A stretch of DNA of 64,000 nt from Geodermatophilus obscurus DSM 43160 (GCF_000025345.1 NC_013757.1:310001-374000), one strand, 5' to 3'; counted from the first letter of the stretch, positions 17,351 through 27,265 are shown. The notes: generated by a model not told the origin, from the letters alone. Numbers and translations are program-made.

Positions 17351-18694
17351 GTGACTGACTGGTACCGCGACCTCGCCAACTCCGGCGTCGGTTCGACCCT
17401 CGTCGAGCAGCTAGGCCTGCCCCGACCGGCCGTGCTGCGCCGCTACGAGCCGGGCGCACCGCTGCTGACCGGCCCGGCCGTGGTCGGCACCGCCGGCGGG
17501 GGCGGGTTGCACGAGATCCTGACCCGCGTGCTCGAGGACGCCGGCGTCCCCGTGCGGTCGTCTGCGGCCACCGACGGCGAGCGGCTGGGCGCCGTGCTGC
17601 TCGACGCCACCGGCGGAACCGGCCCCGCCGACCTCGCCGCGGCGCACGAGGTGCTGGCGCCGGCGGTCAAGCGGCTCGGCCCCTCCGGCCGGGTGCTCGT
17701 GCTGGCCCACCCGCCGTCGGACGCCGACTCCCCGGCGCAGGCCGCCGCCCGGCAGGCGCTGGAGGGGCTGGTCCGCTCGCTCGCCAAGGAGCTGCGCAAC
17801 GGCGCGACGGCGAACCTCCTGTTCGTGCCGGTCGGTGCGGAGGCCTCGGTGCCCGGCCCGGTCCGCTTCTTCCTCTCCGGCCGGTCGGCCTACGTCGACG
17901 GCCAGGTGGTCACCCTGACGGCCGCCGACGTACCGGCGGGCGAGGACGCGGAGCGCCCGCTGGCCGGGAAGGTCGCCGTCGTCACCGGTGCGGCCCGCGG
18001 CATCGGCGCGGCGATCGCTCGCGTGGTGGCTCGCGACGGCGCGCACGTGGTCGCCGTCGACGTCCCCGCCGCCGGCCAGTCGCTGGCCGAGGTGGCCAAC
18101 GAGATCGGCGGGACGGCGTTCCAGCTCGACATCACCGCGCCCGACGCCGCGCAGCGGCTGATCGCGCACCTGCGGGAGCGGCACGGCGGGGTGGACGTCG
18201 TCGTCCACAACGCCGGCATCACCCGCGACAAGTTGCTGGTGAACATGGACGCCGCCCGCTGGAACTCGGTCATGGCGGTCAACCTGCAGGCCCAGCTCGA
18301 CGTCACCCAGGCGCTGCTGGACGCCCATGGCGTGCTGCGCCCCGGCGCGCGCGTGGTCTGCGTGAGCTCGCAGTCGGGCATCGCCGGCAACCGCGGGCAG
18401 ACCAACTACGCGGCGTCCAAGGCCGGCATCATCGGCATGGTGCGGGCATGGGCGCCGGCGTTCGCCGAGCGCGGCGCGACGATCAACGCGGTCGCGCCGG
18501 GGTTCATCGTCACCGAGATGACGGCGAAGATGCCCTTCGGCACCCGCGAGATCGGCTCCCGGATCAACTCGCTGCAGCAGGGCGGCCTGCCGGTCGACGT
18601 CGCCGAGACGATCGCCTGGCTGTCCCAGCCCAGCGCCGCCGGGGTGAACGGCCAGGTGGTGCGGGTGTGCGGCCAGTCGTTCCTGGGGGCGTGA
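17351..18694 (+). CDS. fabG4: 3-oxoacyl-ACP reductase, FabG4-like high-molecular-weight form
   Basis: NAD(P)H-dependent reductase/dehydrogenase of the SDR superfamily with an extra N-terminal Rossmann-like domain; 447 residues, matching M. tuberculosis FabG4 and about twice normal FabG. The C-terminal half holds VTGAARGIGAAIARVV (cofactor binding) near residue 212, VVHNAGITRDKLL, CVSSQSG (Ser) and NYAASKAG (Tyr, Lys), then NAVAPGFIVTEMT. The first ~200 residues lack a nucleotide motif and are structural. GTG start with AAGGAG upstream. It most likely interconverts 3-hydroxy- and 3-keto-acyl-CoA with its operon partners. Confidence 0.92.
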   Translation: MTDWYRDLANSGVGSTLVEQLGLPRPAVLRRYEPGAPLLTGPAVVGTAGGGGLHEILTRVLEDAGVPVRSSAATDGERLGAVLLDATGGTGPADLAAAHEVLAPAVKRLGPSGRVLVLAHPPSDADSPAQAAARQALEGLVRSLAKELRNGATANLLFVPVGAEASVPGPVRFFLSGRSAYVDGQVVTLTAADVPAGEDAERPLAGKVAVVTGAARGIGAAIARVVARDGAHVVAVDVPAAGQSLAEVANEIGGTAFQLDITAPDAAQRLIAHLRERHGGVDVVVHNAGITRDKLLVNMDAARWNSVMAVNLQAQLDVTQALLDAHGVLRPGARVVCVSSQSGIAGNRGQTNYAASKAGIIGMVRAWAPAFAERGATINAVAPGFIVTEMTAKMPFGTREIGSRINSLQQGGLPVDVAETIAWLSQPSAAGVNGQVVRVCGQSFLGA

Positions 18695-19548
18695 TGGCCC
18701 GCACCGTGCTGGAGGCCGCGCCGTCGATGCCGGCGCTGTTCGCCCGGGCCGTGGCCACCGCGCGCGGCCGCGGCGGCGACCTGCCCGACACCCGGCTGGC
18801 CCGCACCGGCGTCCGCGTGGAGGCCGCCGACCTGGCCGCCTACGACCGGGTCTGCGGTTTCCCGCTGGCCGACACGCTGCCGCCCACCCACCCGCACGTG
18901 CTCACGTTCCCGCTGCAGCTGGCGCTGATGAGCGACCGGTCGTTCCCGCTGGCGCTGCCGGGCCTGGTGCACGTGCGCAACCGGGTCGAGGTGCTGCGGC
19001 CGGTGCAGGCCGACGAGGCGCTCGACCTGGAGGTGTGGGCCGAGCGGTTCGCCCGGCACCCACGCGGGGCGACGGTGGACCTGTGCGCGTCGGTCTCCGC
19101 CGGCGGCGCCGAGGTGTGGCGCTCGCGGTCGACGTACCTGGCCCGCGGCGCCAGAGCCCCCGAAGGCGCGCCGGGGTCCGACCTCGACCTGGCGGTCGGC
19201 GACCTGGCGCGTCCCGTCGCCACCTGGCGGGTGCCGGACGACGCCGGGCGCCGCTACGCGCGGGTCTCCGGCGACGTGAACCCGATCCACCTCTCCGGGC
19301 TGACCGCCAAGGCGTTCGGCTTCAAGCGGGCCATCGCGCACGGCATGTGGGTCAAGGCCCGCGCGCTCGCGACGCTGACCGGACGGCTGCCCGACGCGAT
19401 GACGGTGGACGTGGTGTTCCGGAAGCCGCTGCTCCTGCCCTCGACGGTCACGCTCTCGACCGCCGCGGTCGGCGGCGGCTGGGACCTCGCCGTCCGCAAC
19501 GCGAGGAGCGGCGCCGAGCACCTGCTGGGGACCGTCCGCCCGCGCTGA
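18694..19548 (+). CDS. htdX: MaoC/HtdX-like double-hotdog hydratase
   Basis: A 284-residue double hotdog. The N-terminal half is a degenerate hotdog (LPPTHPHVLTFPLQLALM) and the C-terminal half carries the active hydratase motif YARVSGDVNPIHLS followed by KAFGFKRAIAHGMWVKA. Same size and arrangement as mycobacterial HtdX (Rv0241c), a 3-hydroxyacyl dehydratase. ATG overlaps the fabG4 stop (TGATG), implying coupled translation. With FadE5, FadA2 and FabG4 this gives dehydrogenation, hydration, keto-formation and thiolysis in one locus. Confidence 0.9.
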   Translation: MARTVLEAAPSMPALFARAVATARGRGGDLPDTRLARTGVRVEAADLAAYDRVCGFPLADTLPPTHPHVLTFPLQLALMSDRSFPLALPGLVHVRNRVEVLRPVQADEALDLEVWAERFARHPRGATVDLCASVSAGGAEVWRSRSTYLARGARAPEGAPGSDLDLAVGDLARPVATWRVPDDAGRRYARVSGDVNPIHLSGLTAKAFGFKRAIAHGMWVKARALATLTGRLPDAMTVDVVFRKPLLLPSTVTLSTAAVGGGWDLAVRNARSGAEHLLGTVRPR

Positions 19549-19652
19549 CCTCGCGCCGTCACCGGCGCGTGGCTGCCCGACACGCCGTCAGGGGCAGCTC
19601 TCCGCCGCTGAGCGACTGGAAGGGCGTGGCACCCGTCCGGTGAGGTGGGTCC

Positions 19653-21467
19653 GTGGAGCACACGGACCCGACCGAACACCCCCGGCCGCTGCTGCGCCGT
19701 CCCTGGACCTCGCTCGACGGCGAGTGGGAGTTCGCCGCCGACCCCGACCTCGTCGGCACCGTCGGCGGCATCGCGTTCGACCGCACGATCCGGGTGCCCT
19801 ACGCCCCGGAGACACCGGCGAGCGGCGTGACCTGGCCCGGCCGGCTCAACCGCGCGTGGTACCGCCGCCGGCTGCCCGGCCGCGCCGGCGACCGGCGCAC
19901 CGTCCTCCACTTCGGTGCCGTCGACCGCATCTGCGACGTGTGGGTCGGTGGCGCGCACGTCACCTCCCACGAGGGCGGCTACACACCGTTCAGCGTCGAC
20001 GTCACCGACTTCCTCGGGGACGACGGCGCAGACCTCGTGGTCCGGGCCGACGACGACCCCCTGGACCTCGAGGCGCCGCGCGGCAAGCAGGACTGGCGGG
20101 ACGAGCCGCACGAGATCTGGTACCCCCGCACCACCGGCATCTGGCGCACGGTCTGGCTGGAGCAGGTGGGGTCGCGGCGCATCGCCGACGTCCAGTGGCG
20201 CGCCCACCCGCGGACGATGCAGCTCGACGTCCGCGTGGAGCTCGCCGCCCCCCTGGCCGGTGCCCGGCTGCACCTGCGGCTGCGCGCCGGCGACCGGCTG
20301 CTGGTCGACGACTCGGTGCGCGTGGACGGCCGGGTCGTCGAGCGCACCGTGCAGGTGGGGGACGGCGGCATCGACGACCGCAGCCGGCTGCTGTGGCGAC
20401 CCGGGCCGGACCCGGTGCTGCTCGACGCCGAGCTGACGCTGGTCGCCGACGACGGCGAGCTGCTCGACGAGGTCGAGAGCTACACCGCGCTGCGCTCGGT
20501 CGAGGTCGGCGACGGGCGGCTGCTGGTCAACGGCCGTCCGGCGCCGCTGCGGCTGGTGCTCGACCAGGGCTACTGGCCCGACACCGGTGCCACCCCGCCC
20601 GACGTCGCGGCGCTGCGGCGGGACCTGGAGCTCACCCGGGCGCTGGGTTTCACCGGGGCCCGCAAGCACCAGAAGACCGAGGACCCGCGCTACCTCGCCC
20701 TCGCCGACCGGATGGGCCTGGTGGTGTGGGCGGAGATGCCGTCGGCGTACCGGCCCGGCCCGACGGCGAGCGCCCGGCTGCTGCGCGAGTGGGCCGACGT
20801 GGTGGTCGCCCACCGCGGGTTCCCGAGCGTGGTGGCGTGGGTGCCGCTCAACGAGTCGTGGGGTGTGCAGGAAGCCGAGGTCGACGAGCGGCAGCGCGGG
20901 CTGATCCGGGCGATGGCGGCGACGGCGGACGCGCTCGACGGCACCCGCCCGGTCTCGGCCAACGACGGCTGGGAGACCCTCGGCGGCGACATCCTGGGCG
21001 TCCACGACTACGAGCAGGACCCCGCGGTGCTCGGCGAGCGCTACGCCACGGCCGAGGACCTCGAGCGGCTGGCCACCGGACGCCGTCCCGACGGGTACCT
21101 GGCCGACCTGGAGCGGGCCGGCGTCGCGGGCCGGGCCGTCGTCCTCTCGGAGTTCGGCGGCGTGGCGCTGCGCTCCCCGGAGGACGAGGGCTGGGGCTAC
21201 GCCGACGCCACCTCGCCGGAGGACCTGCTGGCCCGCTACCGCGCCCAGTGGGCCGCGGTGCACGGCAGCACCGCGCTCGCCGGCGCCTGCTGGACGCAGC
21301 TGACCGACACGTACCAGGAGGTCAACGGGCTGCTGGGCATGGACCGGGTGCCCAAGGTCGACATCGAGGCGCTGCGCCGGGCCACCCTCGGTGAGCCGGA
21401 GGCACCGCCCGCGCCGCCCGCGCCGCCCGCCCCGCCCATCCAGCCGACCCGCCTCTCTCCGAGCTGA
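19653..21467 (+). CDS. Glycoside hydrolase family 2 protein
   Basis: Retaining glycosidase of the beta-galactosidase/glucuronidase/mannosidase family, 604 residues, without a signal peptide so probably cytoplasmic. N-terminal sugar-binding jelly roll (WTSLDGEWEFAADPD; AWYRRRLPG), Ig-like domain, then the TIM barrel. The acid/base is E401 in VPLNESWG and the nucleophile E500 in VLSEFGG. Ends in a proline-alanine-rich tail; its TGA stop is the first three bases of the 68-bp repeat copy C. It precedes an ABC importer, so the transported compound might be a glycoside (inference). Confidence 0.9.
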   Translation: MEHTDPTEHPRPLLRRPWTSLDGEWEFAADPDLVGTVGGIAFDRTIRVPYAPETPASGVTWPGRLNRAWYRRRLPGRAGDRRTVLHFGAVDRICDVWVGGAHVTSHEGGYTPFSVDVTDFLGDDGADLVVRADDDPLDLEAPRGKQDWRDEPHEIWYPRTTGIWRTVWLEQVGSRRIADVQWRAHPRTMQLDVRVELAAPLAGARLHLRLRAGDRLLVDDSVRVDGRVVERTVQVGDGGIDDRSRLLWRPGPDPVLLDAELTLVADDGELLDEVESYTALRSVEVGDGRLLVNGRPAPLRLVLDQGYWPDTGATPPDVAALRRDLELTRALGFTGARKHQKTEDPRYLALADRMGLVVWAEMPSAYRPGPTASARLLREWADVVVAHRGFPSVVAWVPLNESWGVQEAEVDERQRGLIRAMAATADALDGTRPVSANDGWETLGGDILGVHDYEQDPAVLGERYATAEDLERLATGRRPDGYLADLERAGVAGRAVVLSEFGGVALRSPEDEGWGYADATSPEDLLARYRAQWAAVHGSTALAGACWTQLTDTYQEVNGLLGMDRVPKVDIEALRRATLGEPEAPPAPPAPPAPPIQPTRLSPS

Positions 21468-21532
21468 TCATGGGGTTGTTGCTCGGCGACACGCTGCGGA
21501 CGGCGCGTCCTCCGGCAACGAGCCCATGATCA
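21465..21532. repeat. 68-bp inverted-repeat element, copy C
   Basis: TGATCATGGGGTTGTTGC ... GGCAACGAGCCCATGATCA, 68 bases. Its first TGA is the stop codon of the GH2 gene. Lies between two genes on the same strand. Confidence 0.85.
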
Positions 21533-21693
21533 ACGGCGGAGGACGAGGACTGAGCAGGCCAGGTCACGCCTGCGTGCGGTGTCGTTCCGTCTCGGTCACG
21601 GGTAGGCAACGATCACCGTCCCGACCTGCGAGCCGGGACGGTCCGGGCCAGGGTCGGGCGCAGACCGCGACAGTCGAGCCGCCGGAGGTCCCC

Positions 21694-23232
21694 GTGCGCA
21701 GCAACCGACTCCTGCCCCTGCTCGCCGCCGGTGCCCTGGTGCTCAGCGCCTGCGGCGGCGGTGGGGAGAGCGTCGACACCGGAACCGGCGGAGGCGGAGG
21801 CGGAGGCGGCGGGGGCAGCACGCTCGTCGCGGCGGTGTCCGCCCAGCCCGACCAGTTCGACCCGCACGTGACCACGGCCTACCCGAGCTTCCAGGTCCTG
21901 GAGAACGTCTACGACACCCTCGTGGTGCCGAACGCCGAGGACCTCACGATGGAGCCGAGCCTCGCCGAGAGCTGGGAGACCAGCGAGGACCAGCTGACCT
22001 GGACGTTCACGCTGCGGGACGGCGTGACCTTCCACGACGGCAGCGCGTTCGACTCCGCCGACGTCGTCTACTCCTACCGGCGGATCATCGACGAGCAGCT
22101 GAGCAACTCGTTCCGGTTCCAGAACGTCGCGTCCGTCGAGGGGCCCGACCCGCGGACCGTCGTCATCACGCTCACCCAGCCGACGCCGAACCTGCTGGAG
22201 CGGATCGGCTCCTTCAAGGGGATGGCGATCCTGCCGGAGAACGCCGCGGCGGACCTCGACCTCACCACCGAGGCCAACGGCACCGGCCCCTTCCAGCTCG
22301 AGAGCTCCGACGCCAGCAGCACCGTGCTGACCGCCTACCAGGAGCACTGGGGCGGCGCGCCGAGCGTCGACGGGGTCGAGTTCCGCTACATCACCGAGCC
22401 GGCGGCGGCCCTGACCGCGCTGCAGAACGGTGAGGTGCAGTGGACCGACAACGTCCCGCCGCAGCAGATCGAGTCGCTGGGCGGCGACGACACCGTCGAG
22501 CTGCAGACGACGCCCAGCGTCGACTACTGGTACCTGTCCATGAATTACGCGCGCCCGCCGTTCGACAACCGCGACGTGCGGCGCGCGATCTCCTTCGCCG
22601 TCGACCGCGAGGCGGTGGCCGAGGCGGCGTGGTTCGGGGCGGCCCAGCCGAACCAGACCGCGATCCCCGAGGACAGCTTCTTCCACACCGACTACGCGCC
22701 GTTCCAGCCCGACCCCGACCAGGCCCGCCAGCTGCTCGAGCAGGCCGGCGTCCAGACGCCGCTGACGATGGGCCTGATGGTCACCGACGAGTTCCCGGAG
22801 ACGGTGACCGCCGCGCAGGTGATCGCCAGCCAGCTCGAGCCGATCGGGATCAACGTGGAGATCGAGACCCTGGACTTCGCCACCTGGCTGGACCGGCAGG
22901 GTCAGGGCGACTTCGACGCCTTCTACCTCGGCTGGCTCGGCAACCTCGACCCGGCGGCCTACTACCAAGAGCAGCACCAGACCGACGGGCCGAACAACTA
23001 CCAGGGCTACAGCAACCCGCAGGTCGACCAGCTGCTGCAGGCGGGCGCGACGGAGACCGACGACAACGCCCGCAAGCAGATCTACGACCAGGCCGCGCAA
23101 CTCATCGTCGACGACGTCTCCTACCTGTACCTCTACAACCCCGACGTGGTGCAGGCGTGGGCGCCGGGGCTGTCGGGCTACCAGATCCGGGCGGACAAGG
23201 CGATCAACTTCGAGAGCGTGGAGCTGCCCTGA
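21694..23232 (+). CDS. ABC transporter substrate-binding lipoprotein (SBP family 5, DppA/OppA-like)
   Basis: Captures peptides or oligosaccharides at the outer face of the membrane; 512 residues. Lipoprotein signal with lipobox LSAC, the lipidated cysteine being residue 20, followed by a long glycine linker (about residues 33-43). The family core follows: PSLAESWETSEDQLTWTFTLRDGVTFHDG and ANGTGPFQLE. GTG 21694 is chosen because GGAGG precedes it and the signal peptide then has normal length; a longer in-frame reading would bury the signal. First gene of a five-gene importer operon. Confidence 0.92.
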   Translation: MRSNRLLPLLAAGALVLSACGGGGESVDTGTGGGGGGGGGGSTLVAAVSAQPDQFDPHVTTAYPSFQVLENVYDTLVVPNAEDLTMEPSLAESWETSEDQLTWTFTLRDGVTFHDGSAFDSADVVYSYRRIIDEQLSNSFRFQNVASVEGPDPRTVVITLTQPTPNLLERIGSFKGMAILPENAAADLDLTTEANGTGPFQLESSDASSTVLTAYQEHWGGAPSVDGVEFRYITEPAAALTALQNGEVQWTDNVPPQQIESLGGDDTVELQTTPSVDYWYLSMNYARPPFDNRDVRRAISFAVDREAVAEAAWFGAAQPNQTAIPEDSFFHTDYAPFQPDPDQARQLLEQAGVQTPLTMGLMVTDEFPETVTAAQVIASQLEPIGINVEIETLDFATWLDRQGQGDFDAFYLGWLGNLDPAAYYQEQHQTDGPNNYQGYSNPQVDQLLQAGATETDDNARKQIYDQAAQLIVDDVSYLYLYNPDVVQAWAPGLSGYQIRADKAINFESVELP

Positions 23233-24170
23233 CCGGCTACCTCCTCCGCCGGGTCGGCCAGTCGCTCGTCGTCCTGGCGGGGGTGAGCGTCATCGTGTTC
23301 GGCCTGGTCCAGCTGGTGCCGGGCGATCCGATCCGGCTGGCCCTCGGCACGCGTTTCGACCAGGAGACCTACGACGCGCTCCTCGCACGGTCCGGCCTGG
23401 ACCAGCCGCTGGTCACGCAGTACTTCGGCTGGGCGGGCCGGGCCCTCACCGGGGACCTCGGGGTCAGCTTCCGCAGCGGGGAGACGGTCACCTCGCTGAT
23501 CGGCGAGCGGCTGCCCGCGACGCTGACCCTGGCATTCGCCTCGATCCTGGTGGCGCTGCTCATCGCCGTCCCGCTGGGCACCCTGTCGGCGCTGCGGCCC
23601 CGGTCGGTCGTCGACCGGGTCGCGACGGTGCTCAGCCAGATCGGGATCTCGGTGCCGGAGTTCTGGATGGCGATCGTGCTCATCCTGGTCTTCGCCGGGA
23701 CGCTGGGCTGGCTCCCCTCGGGCGGCTACGTCCCGCTCACGGAGGACCCGGGCGGCTGGGCCCGGCGGCTGCTGATGCCGGCGGTGGTCACCGGGGTGGT
23801 GTCCGGCTCGGTGATCACCCGGTTCGTGCGGTCGAGCGTCCTCGAGGCGCTCGGGGCCGACCACGTCCGGACGGCGCAGGCCAAGGGGCTGCCGGCGCGG
23901 CAGGTCTTCACCTGGCACGTGCTGCGCAACGCGCTGCTGCCCCTGGTCACCGTCACCGGCGTGCAGCTGGCCTACCTGCTGTCGGGAGTGGTGGTCGTGG
24001 AGATCGTCTTCTCCTGGCCGGGGCTCGGCCAGCTGGCCCTGCAGGCGGTCCAGTCGCGCGACTACCCGGTCCTCCAGGGGGCGATCCTGCTCTTCGCCGT
24101 GGTCTTCCTGCTGATCAACCTGGTGGTGGACCTGCTCTACACCGCCATCGACCCACGGATCCGACGATGA
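23229..24170 (+). CDS. dppB: ABC transporter permease (DppB-like), probable CTG start
   Basis: Inner-membrane channel subunit, 313 residues with about six membrane segments. Starts TGYLLRRVGQSLVVLAGVSVIVFGLVQLVPGDP, the standard DppB N-terminus. The EAA-loop region is SSVLEALGADHVRTAQAKGLPARQVF. No ATG, GTG or TTG exists at the expected start. CTG at 23229 overlaps the stop of the binding-protein gene and has GGAG 5 bases upstream. The nearest standard starts are GTG 23157, which adds 24 residues inside the previous gene, and GTG 23283, which removes most of the first membrane helix. Confidence 0.85.
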   Translation: MTGYLLRRVGQSLVVLAGVSVIVFGLVQLVPGDPIRLALGTRFDQETYDALLARSGLDQPLVTQYFGWAGRALTGDLGVSFRSGETVTSLIGERLPATLTLAFASILVALLIAVPLGTLSALRPRSVVDRVATVLSQIGISVPEFWMAIVLILVFAGTLGWLPSGGYVPLTEDPGGWARRLLMPAVVTGVVSGSVITRFVRSSVLEALGADHVRTAQAKGLPARQVFTWHVLRNALLPLVTVTGVQLAYLLSGVVVVEIVFSWPGLGQLALQAVQSRDYPVLQGAILLFAVVFLLINLVVDLLYTAIDPRIRR

Positions 24171-24219
24171 GACCCCAGCCGCGTCCTGCTGCGATGATCC
24201 ACAGCCGAGGCCTGCTGCC

Positions 24220-25161
24220 ATGACCGGCGCGCCGCTGCCCGAGCCGGCAGCCTCCCCGACCGCCACCGACGCCGGCGTCCCCTCGACGGCGCGGCCCCCG
24301 CGGCCGCGCTGGCGGCAGACCCTGGGCCTGCTCGCCCGAAACCCCACGGCGGCGGTCGCGGCGACGGTCCTGCTCGGCATCGTCCTGATGGCCGTCTTCG
24401 ACGAGAGCCTGGCGCCCGAAGGGCCCAACGTCATCGCGGTCGAGGACCGCCTGCAGCCGCCGAGCCTGGACCACCCGTTCGGCACCGACGACCTCGGCCG
24501 GGACATCCTCAGCCGGGTGATCCTGGGGGCGGCCGTCTCGCTGCGGGTGGGGTTCCTGGCGGTCGCCTTCGCGCTGGTCGTCGGAGCCCTCATCGGCCTG
24601 CTGGCCGGCTACTACGGCCGCTGGGTGGACGACGTCCTGATGCGGTTCATGGACGTCCTCTTCGCCTTCCCGGCGGTGCTGCTGGCGATCGCGGTGCTCG
24701 CCGTCCGTGGCCCCGGGGCCGGCAACACCGCCCTGGCCATCGGGATCGTCTACATCCCCGTCTTCGCCCGGGTGACCCGCGCCAGCGTGCTCGGCGTCCG
24801 GGAGGAGGTGTACGTGCGGGCGTCGCGGTCGGTGGGTGCATCGGACTTCCGGCTGCTGACCCGGCACGTGCTGCCCAACGCGGCGCCGCCGATCATCGTG
24901 CAGACCTCGATCAGCCTGGCCTTCGCCGTCCTGGCCGAGGCGGCGCTGTCCTTCCTCGGGTTGGGCACCCAGCCGCCCAACCCGTCGTGGGGGCTCATGC
25001 TGGCCGAGGGCCGCGGCTTCATCGACCTGGCCTGGTGGCTGGCCTTCTTCCCGGGGATGGCGATCTTCCTGACCGTGCTGTGCTTCAACCTGCTCGGCGA
25101 CGGGCTGCGGGACGTCCTCGACCCGCGCCAGCGCACCCTGATGGCCGGGAGCGGCAGGTGA
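24220..25161 (+). CDS. dppC: ABC transporter permease (DppC-like)
   Basis: Second membrane subunit of the importer, 313 residues. Cytoplasmic N-terminus of about 45 residues with the RNPTAAVAATVLLGIVLMA helix; DHPFGTDDLGRDILSRVILGAAVSLRVGF is a hallmark of DppC/OppC. The EAA loop is VYVRASRSVGASDFRLLTRHVLPNAAPPIIV, which contacts the ATPases. Its stop overlaps the next gene's start (GTGA). The 49-base gap after dppB carries no clear promoter. Confidence 0.93.
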   Translation: MTGAPLPEPAASPTATDAGVPSTARPPRPRWRQTLGLLARNPTAAVAATVLLGIVLMAVFDESLAPEGPNVIAVEDRLQPPSLDHPFGTDDLGRDILSRVILGAAVSLRVGFLAVAFALVVGALIGLLAGYYGRWVDDVLMRFMDVLFAFPAVLLAIAVLAVRGPGAGNTALAIGIVYIPVFARVTRASVLGVREEVYVRASRSVGASDFRLLTRHVLPNAAPPIIVQTSISLAFAVLAEAALSFLGLGTQPPNPSWGLMLAEGRGFIDLAWWLAFFPGMAIFLTVLCFNLLGDGLRDVLDPRQRTLMAGSGR

Positions 25162-26156
25162 GCGCGCCGCTGCTGGAGGTGGAGGACCTCCGGGTGCGGC
25201 TGCGCACGCCGCGCGGTCCGGCCGAGGTCGTCAACGGGCTGAGCTACACCGTCGGGCGCGGCGAGACGGTGGCGGTGGTGGGGGAGTCCGGCAGCGGCAA
25301 GAGCGTCTCGGTCCTGGCCCTGCTCGGGCTGCTCCCCGCCCGGGTGGCGACGGTGACCGGCGCCGCGCGGCTGGACGGCGAGGACCTGCTCACCATGCCG
25401 CCCGAGCGGCTGCGCCAGGTGCGCGGCCCCGGCGTCGGGATGGTCTTCCAGGACCCGATGACCTCGCTGAACCCGGTCCTGACGATCGGCCGGCAGTTGA
25501 TCGAGGGGATCCGCGCCCACGGTGAGGTGTCCAAGGCCGAGGCGCGGGACCGGGCGGCCGGACTGCTGGCCGAGGTGGGCCTGCCCGACCCGCAGCGCGC
25601 CCTGGACCGCTACCCGCACGAGCTGTCGGGGGGCATGCGCCAGCGGGTGGTCATCGCGATCGCGCTCGCCAACAACCCCTCGCTGCTCATCGCCGACGAG
25701 GCCACCACGGCCCTCGACGTCACCGTGCAGGCGCAGATCCTCGACCTGGTGGCGGAGCTGCAGAGCGAGCACGGCACCGGGGTCATCTGGATCACCCACG
25801 ACCTGGGCGTGGTCGCCGGCATCGCCGACCGGGTGCTGGTCATGTACGGCGGCCGCTGCGTGGAGGACGGCTCGGTGGACGACGTCCTGGAGCGTCCGGC
25901 GCACCCCTACACGCGCGGCCTGCTCGGGGCGCTGCCCGACCTGGCCTCGTCCGGCGACGGCGAGCTCGCGACCGTGCCGGGCACCCCACCCGCCCCCACC
26001 GCCCTGCCTGCCGGCTGCGTGTTCTGGCCGCGCTGCCCGGTGCGTTCCGACCCGCGCTGCGAGACCGAGCAGCCGCCACTGGCGGTGGTCGGCGCGTCGA
26101 CGGGCGGCCTGCCGCACCGCGCGGCGACCTGGTGCAGTGAGGGGAGCTCACGATGA
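25158..26156 (+). CDS. dppD: ABC transporter ATP-binding protein (DppD-like)
   Basis: ATPase subunit, 332 residues. Walker [12 protein letters not shown] at about residues 41-51, Q-loop [11 protein letters not shown], signature [16 protein letters not shown], Walker [14 protein letters not shown] and H-loop WITHDLG are all intact. The C-terminal oligopeptide-transporter extension contains the cysteine cluster [20 protein letters not shown] that binds an Fe-S cluster in some DppD proteins. GTG start overlaps the dppC stop. Confidence 0.93.
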   Translation: MSAPLLEVEDLRVRLRTPRGPAEVVNGLSYTVGRGETVAVVGESGSGKSVSVLALLGLLPARVATVTGAARLDGEDLLTMPPERLRQVRGPGVGMVFQDPMTSLNPVLTIGRQLIEGIRAHGEVSKAEARDRAAGLLAEVGLPDPQRALDRYPHELSGGMRQRVVIAIALANNPSLLIADEATTALDVTVQAQILDLVAELQSEHGTGVIWITHDLGVVAGIADRVLVMYGGRCVEDGSVDDVLERPAHPYTRGLLGALPDLASSGDGELATVPGTPPAPTALPAGCVFWPRCPVRSDPRCETEQPPLAVVGASTGGLPHRAATWCSEGSSR

Positions 26157-27265
26157 CCGACCTGCCGCAGGGGCCGACCGCCCACGCCCGGGGCGTCCCC
26201 GCCTCTGACGTCCCGGCCTCCCGGGTGCCCGCGTCCGACGTCCTCGTCTCCGCGCGGGGGCTGGAGGTGCACTTCCCGGTCCGGTCCGGCAGCGCCCTGC
26301 GGCGGACGACGGGGCTGCTGCGCGCCGTCGACGGCGTGGACCTCGACATCCGCCGCGGGGAGACGCTGGGGCTGGTCGGGGAGTCCGGCTGCGGCAAGTC
26401 GACGCTGGGCAACGCGCTGCTGCGGCTGGTGGAGCCCACCGGCGGGACGGTGACCTTCGACGGCACCGACGTGACCGGGCTGGACCGGCGCGGGCTGCGC
26501 GACCTGCGCCGGCGGGCCGGGATGGTCTTCCAGGACCCGTTCGCCTCCCTCGACCCGCGCCGGACGGTGCGGCAGACGGTGTCCGAGCCGTTGGAGGTGC
26601 ACGGCCTGCGGTCGGGACGGCAGGAGCGCTCCGCGCGGGTCGCCGAGCTGCTGGAGCTGGTCGGCCTGGACCCCGCGGTCGCCGACCGCTACCCGCACGA
26701 GTTCTCCGGCGGGCAGCGGCAGCGGGTCGGCATCGCCCGCGCGCTGGCCGGCGAGCCGGACTTCCTGGTCTGCGACGAGGCGATCGCGTCGCTGGACGTC
26801 AGCGTGCAGGCGCAGGTGCTCAACCTGCTCCGCCGGCTGCAGCGTCAGCTCGGGCTCACGCTGCTGTTCATCTCGCACGACCTCTCCGCCGTCCGGCACG
26901 TCTCCGACCGGATCGCGGTGATGTACCTGGGACGGGTGGTCGAGGTCGGCCCCGCGGCGGCGGTCGGCTCGGACCCGAAGATGCCCTACACGCAGGCGCT
27001 GCTCTCGGCGGTGCCCGTGCCGCACCCGGCCCTCGAGCGGACGCGGCAGCGGATCGTGCTGGGCGGCGACGTCCCCTCGCCGGCGAACGTCCCCAGCGGC
27101 TGCCGGTTCCGCACCCGCTGCCCGTACGTCTTCGAGCCCTGCCCGGACGTCGACCCGGCGCTGCAGCCGGTCGGCGCGCCCGGGCAGCACGCCGCCTGCC
27201 ACCTGCACGGCGTCGTCGGCCGCCCGGTCGAGCGGGAGGACGCCGCTCCCGCACCCGCCGACTGA
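26153..27265 (+). CDS. dppF: ABC transporter ATP-binding protein (DppF-like)
   Basis: Second ATPase of the importer, 370 residues. Walker [13 protein letters not shown]-loop [12 protein letters not shown], signature [16 protein letters not shown], Walker [14 protein letters not shown] and H-loop FISHDLS are intact. The C-terminal extension has the [19 protein letters not shown] cysteine pattern. The N-terminal 25 residues contain a short repeat ([19 protein letters not shown]) unlike the family. ATG overlaps the dppD stop (ATGA). Confidence 0.93.
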   Translation: MTDLPQGPTAHARGVPASDVPASRVPASDVLVSARGLEVHFPVRSGSALRRTTGLLRAVDGVDLDIRRGETLGLVGESGCGKSTLGNALLRLVEPTGGTVTFDGTDVTGLDRRGLRDLRRRAGMVFQDPFASLDPRRTVRQTVSEPLEVHGLRSGRQERSARVAELLELVGLDPAVADRYPHEFSGGQRQRVGIARALAGEPDFLVCDEAIASLDVSVQAQVLNLLRRLQRQLGLTLLFISHDLSAVRHVSDRIAVMYLGRVVEVGPAAAVGSDPKMPYTQALLSAVPVPHPALERTRQRIVLGGDVPSPANVPSGCRFRTRCPYVFEPCPDVDPALQPVGAPGQHAACHLHGVVGRPVEREDAAPAPAD

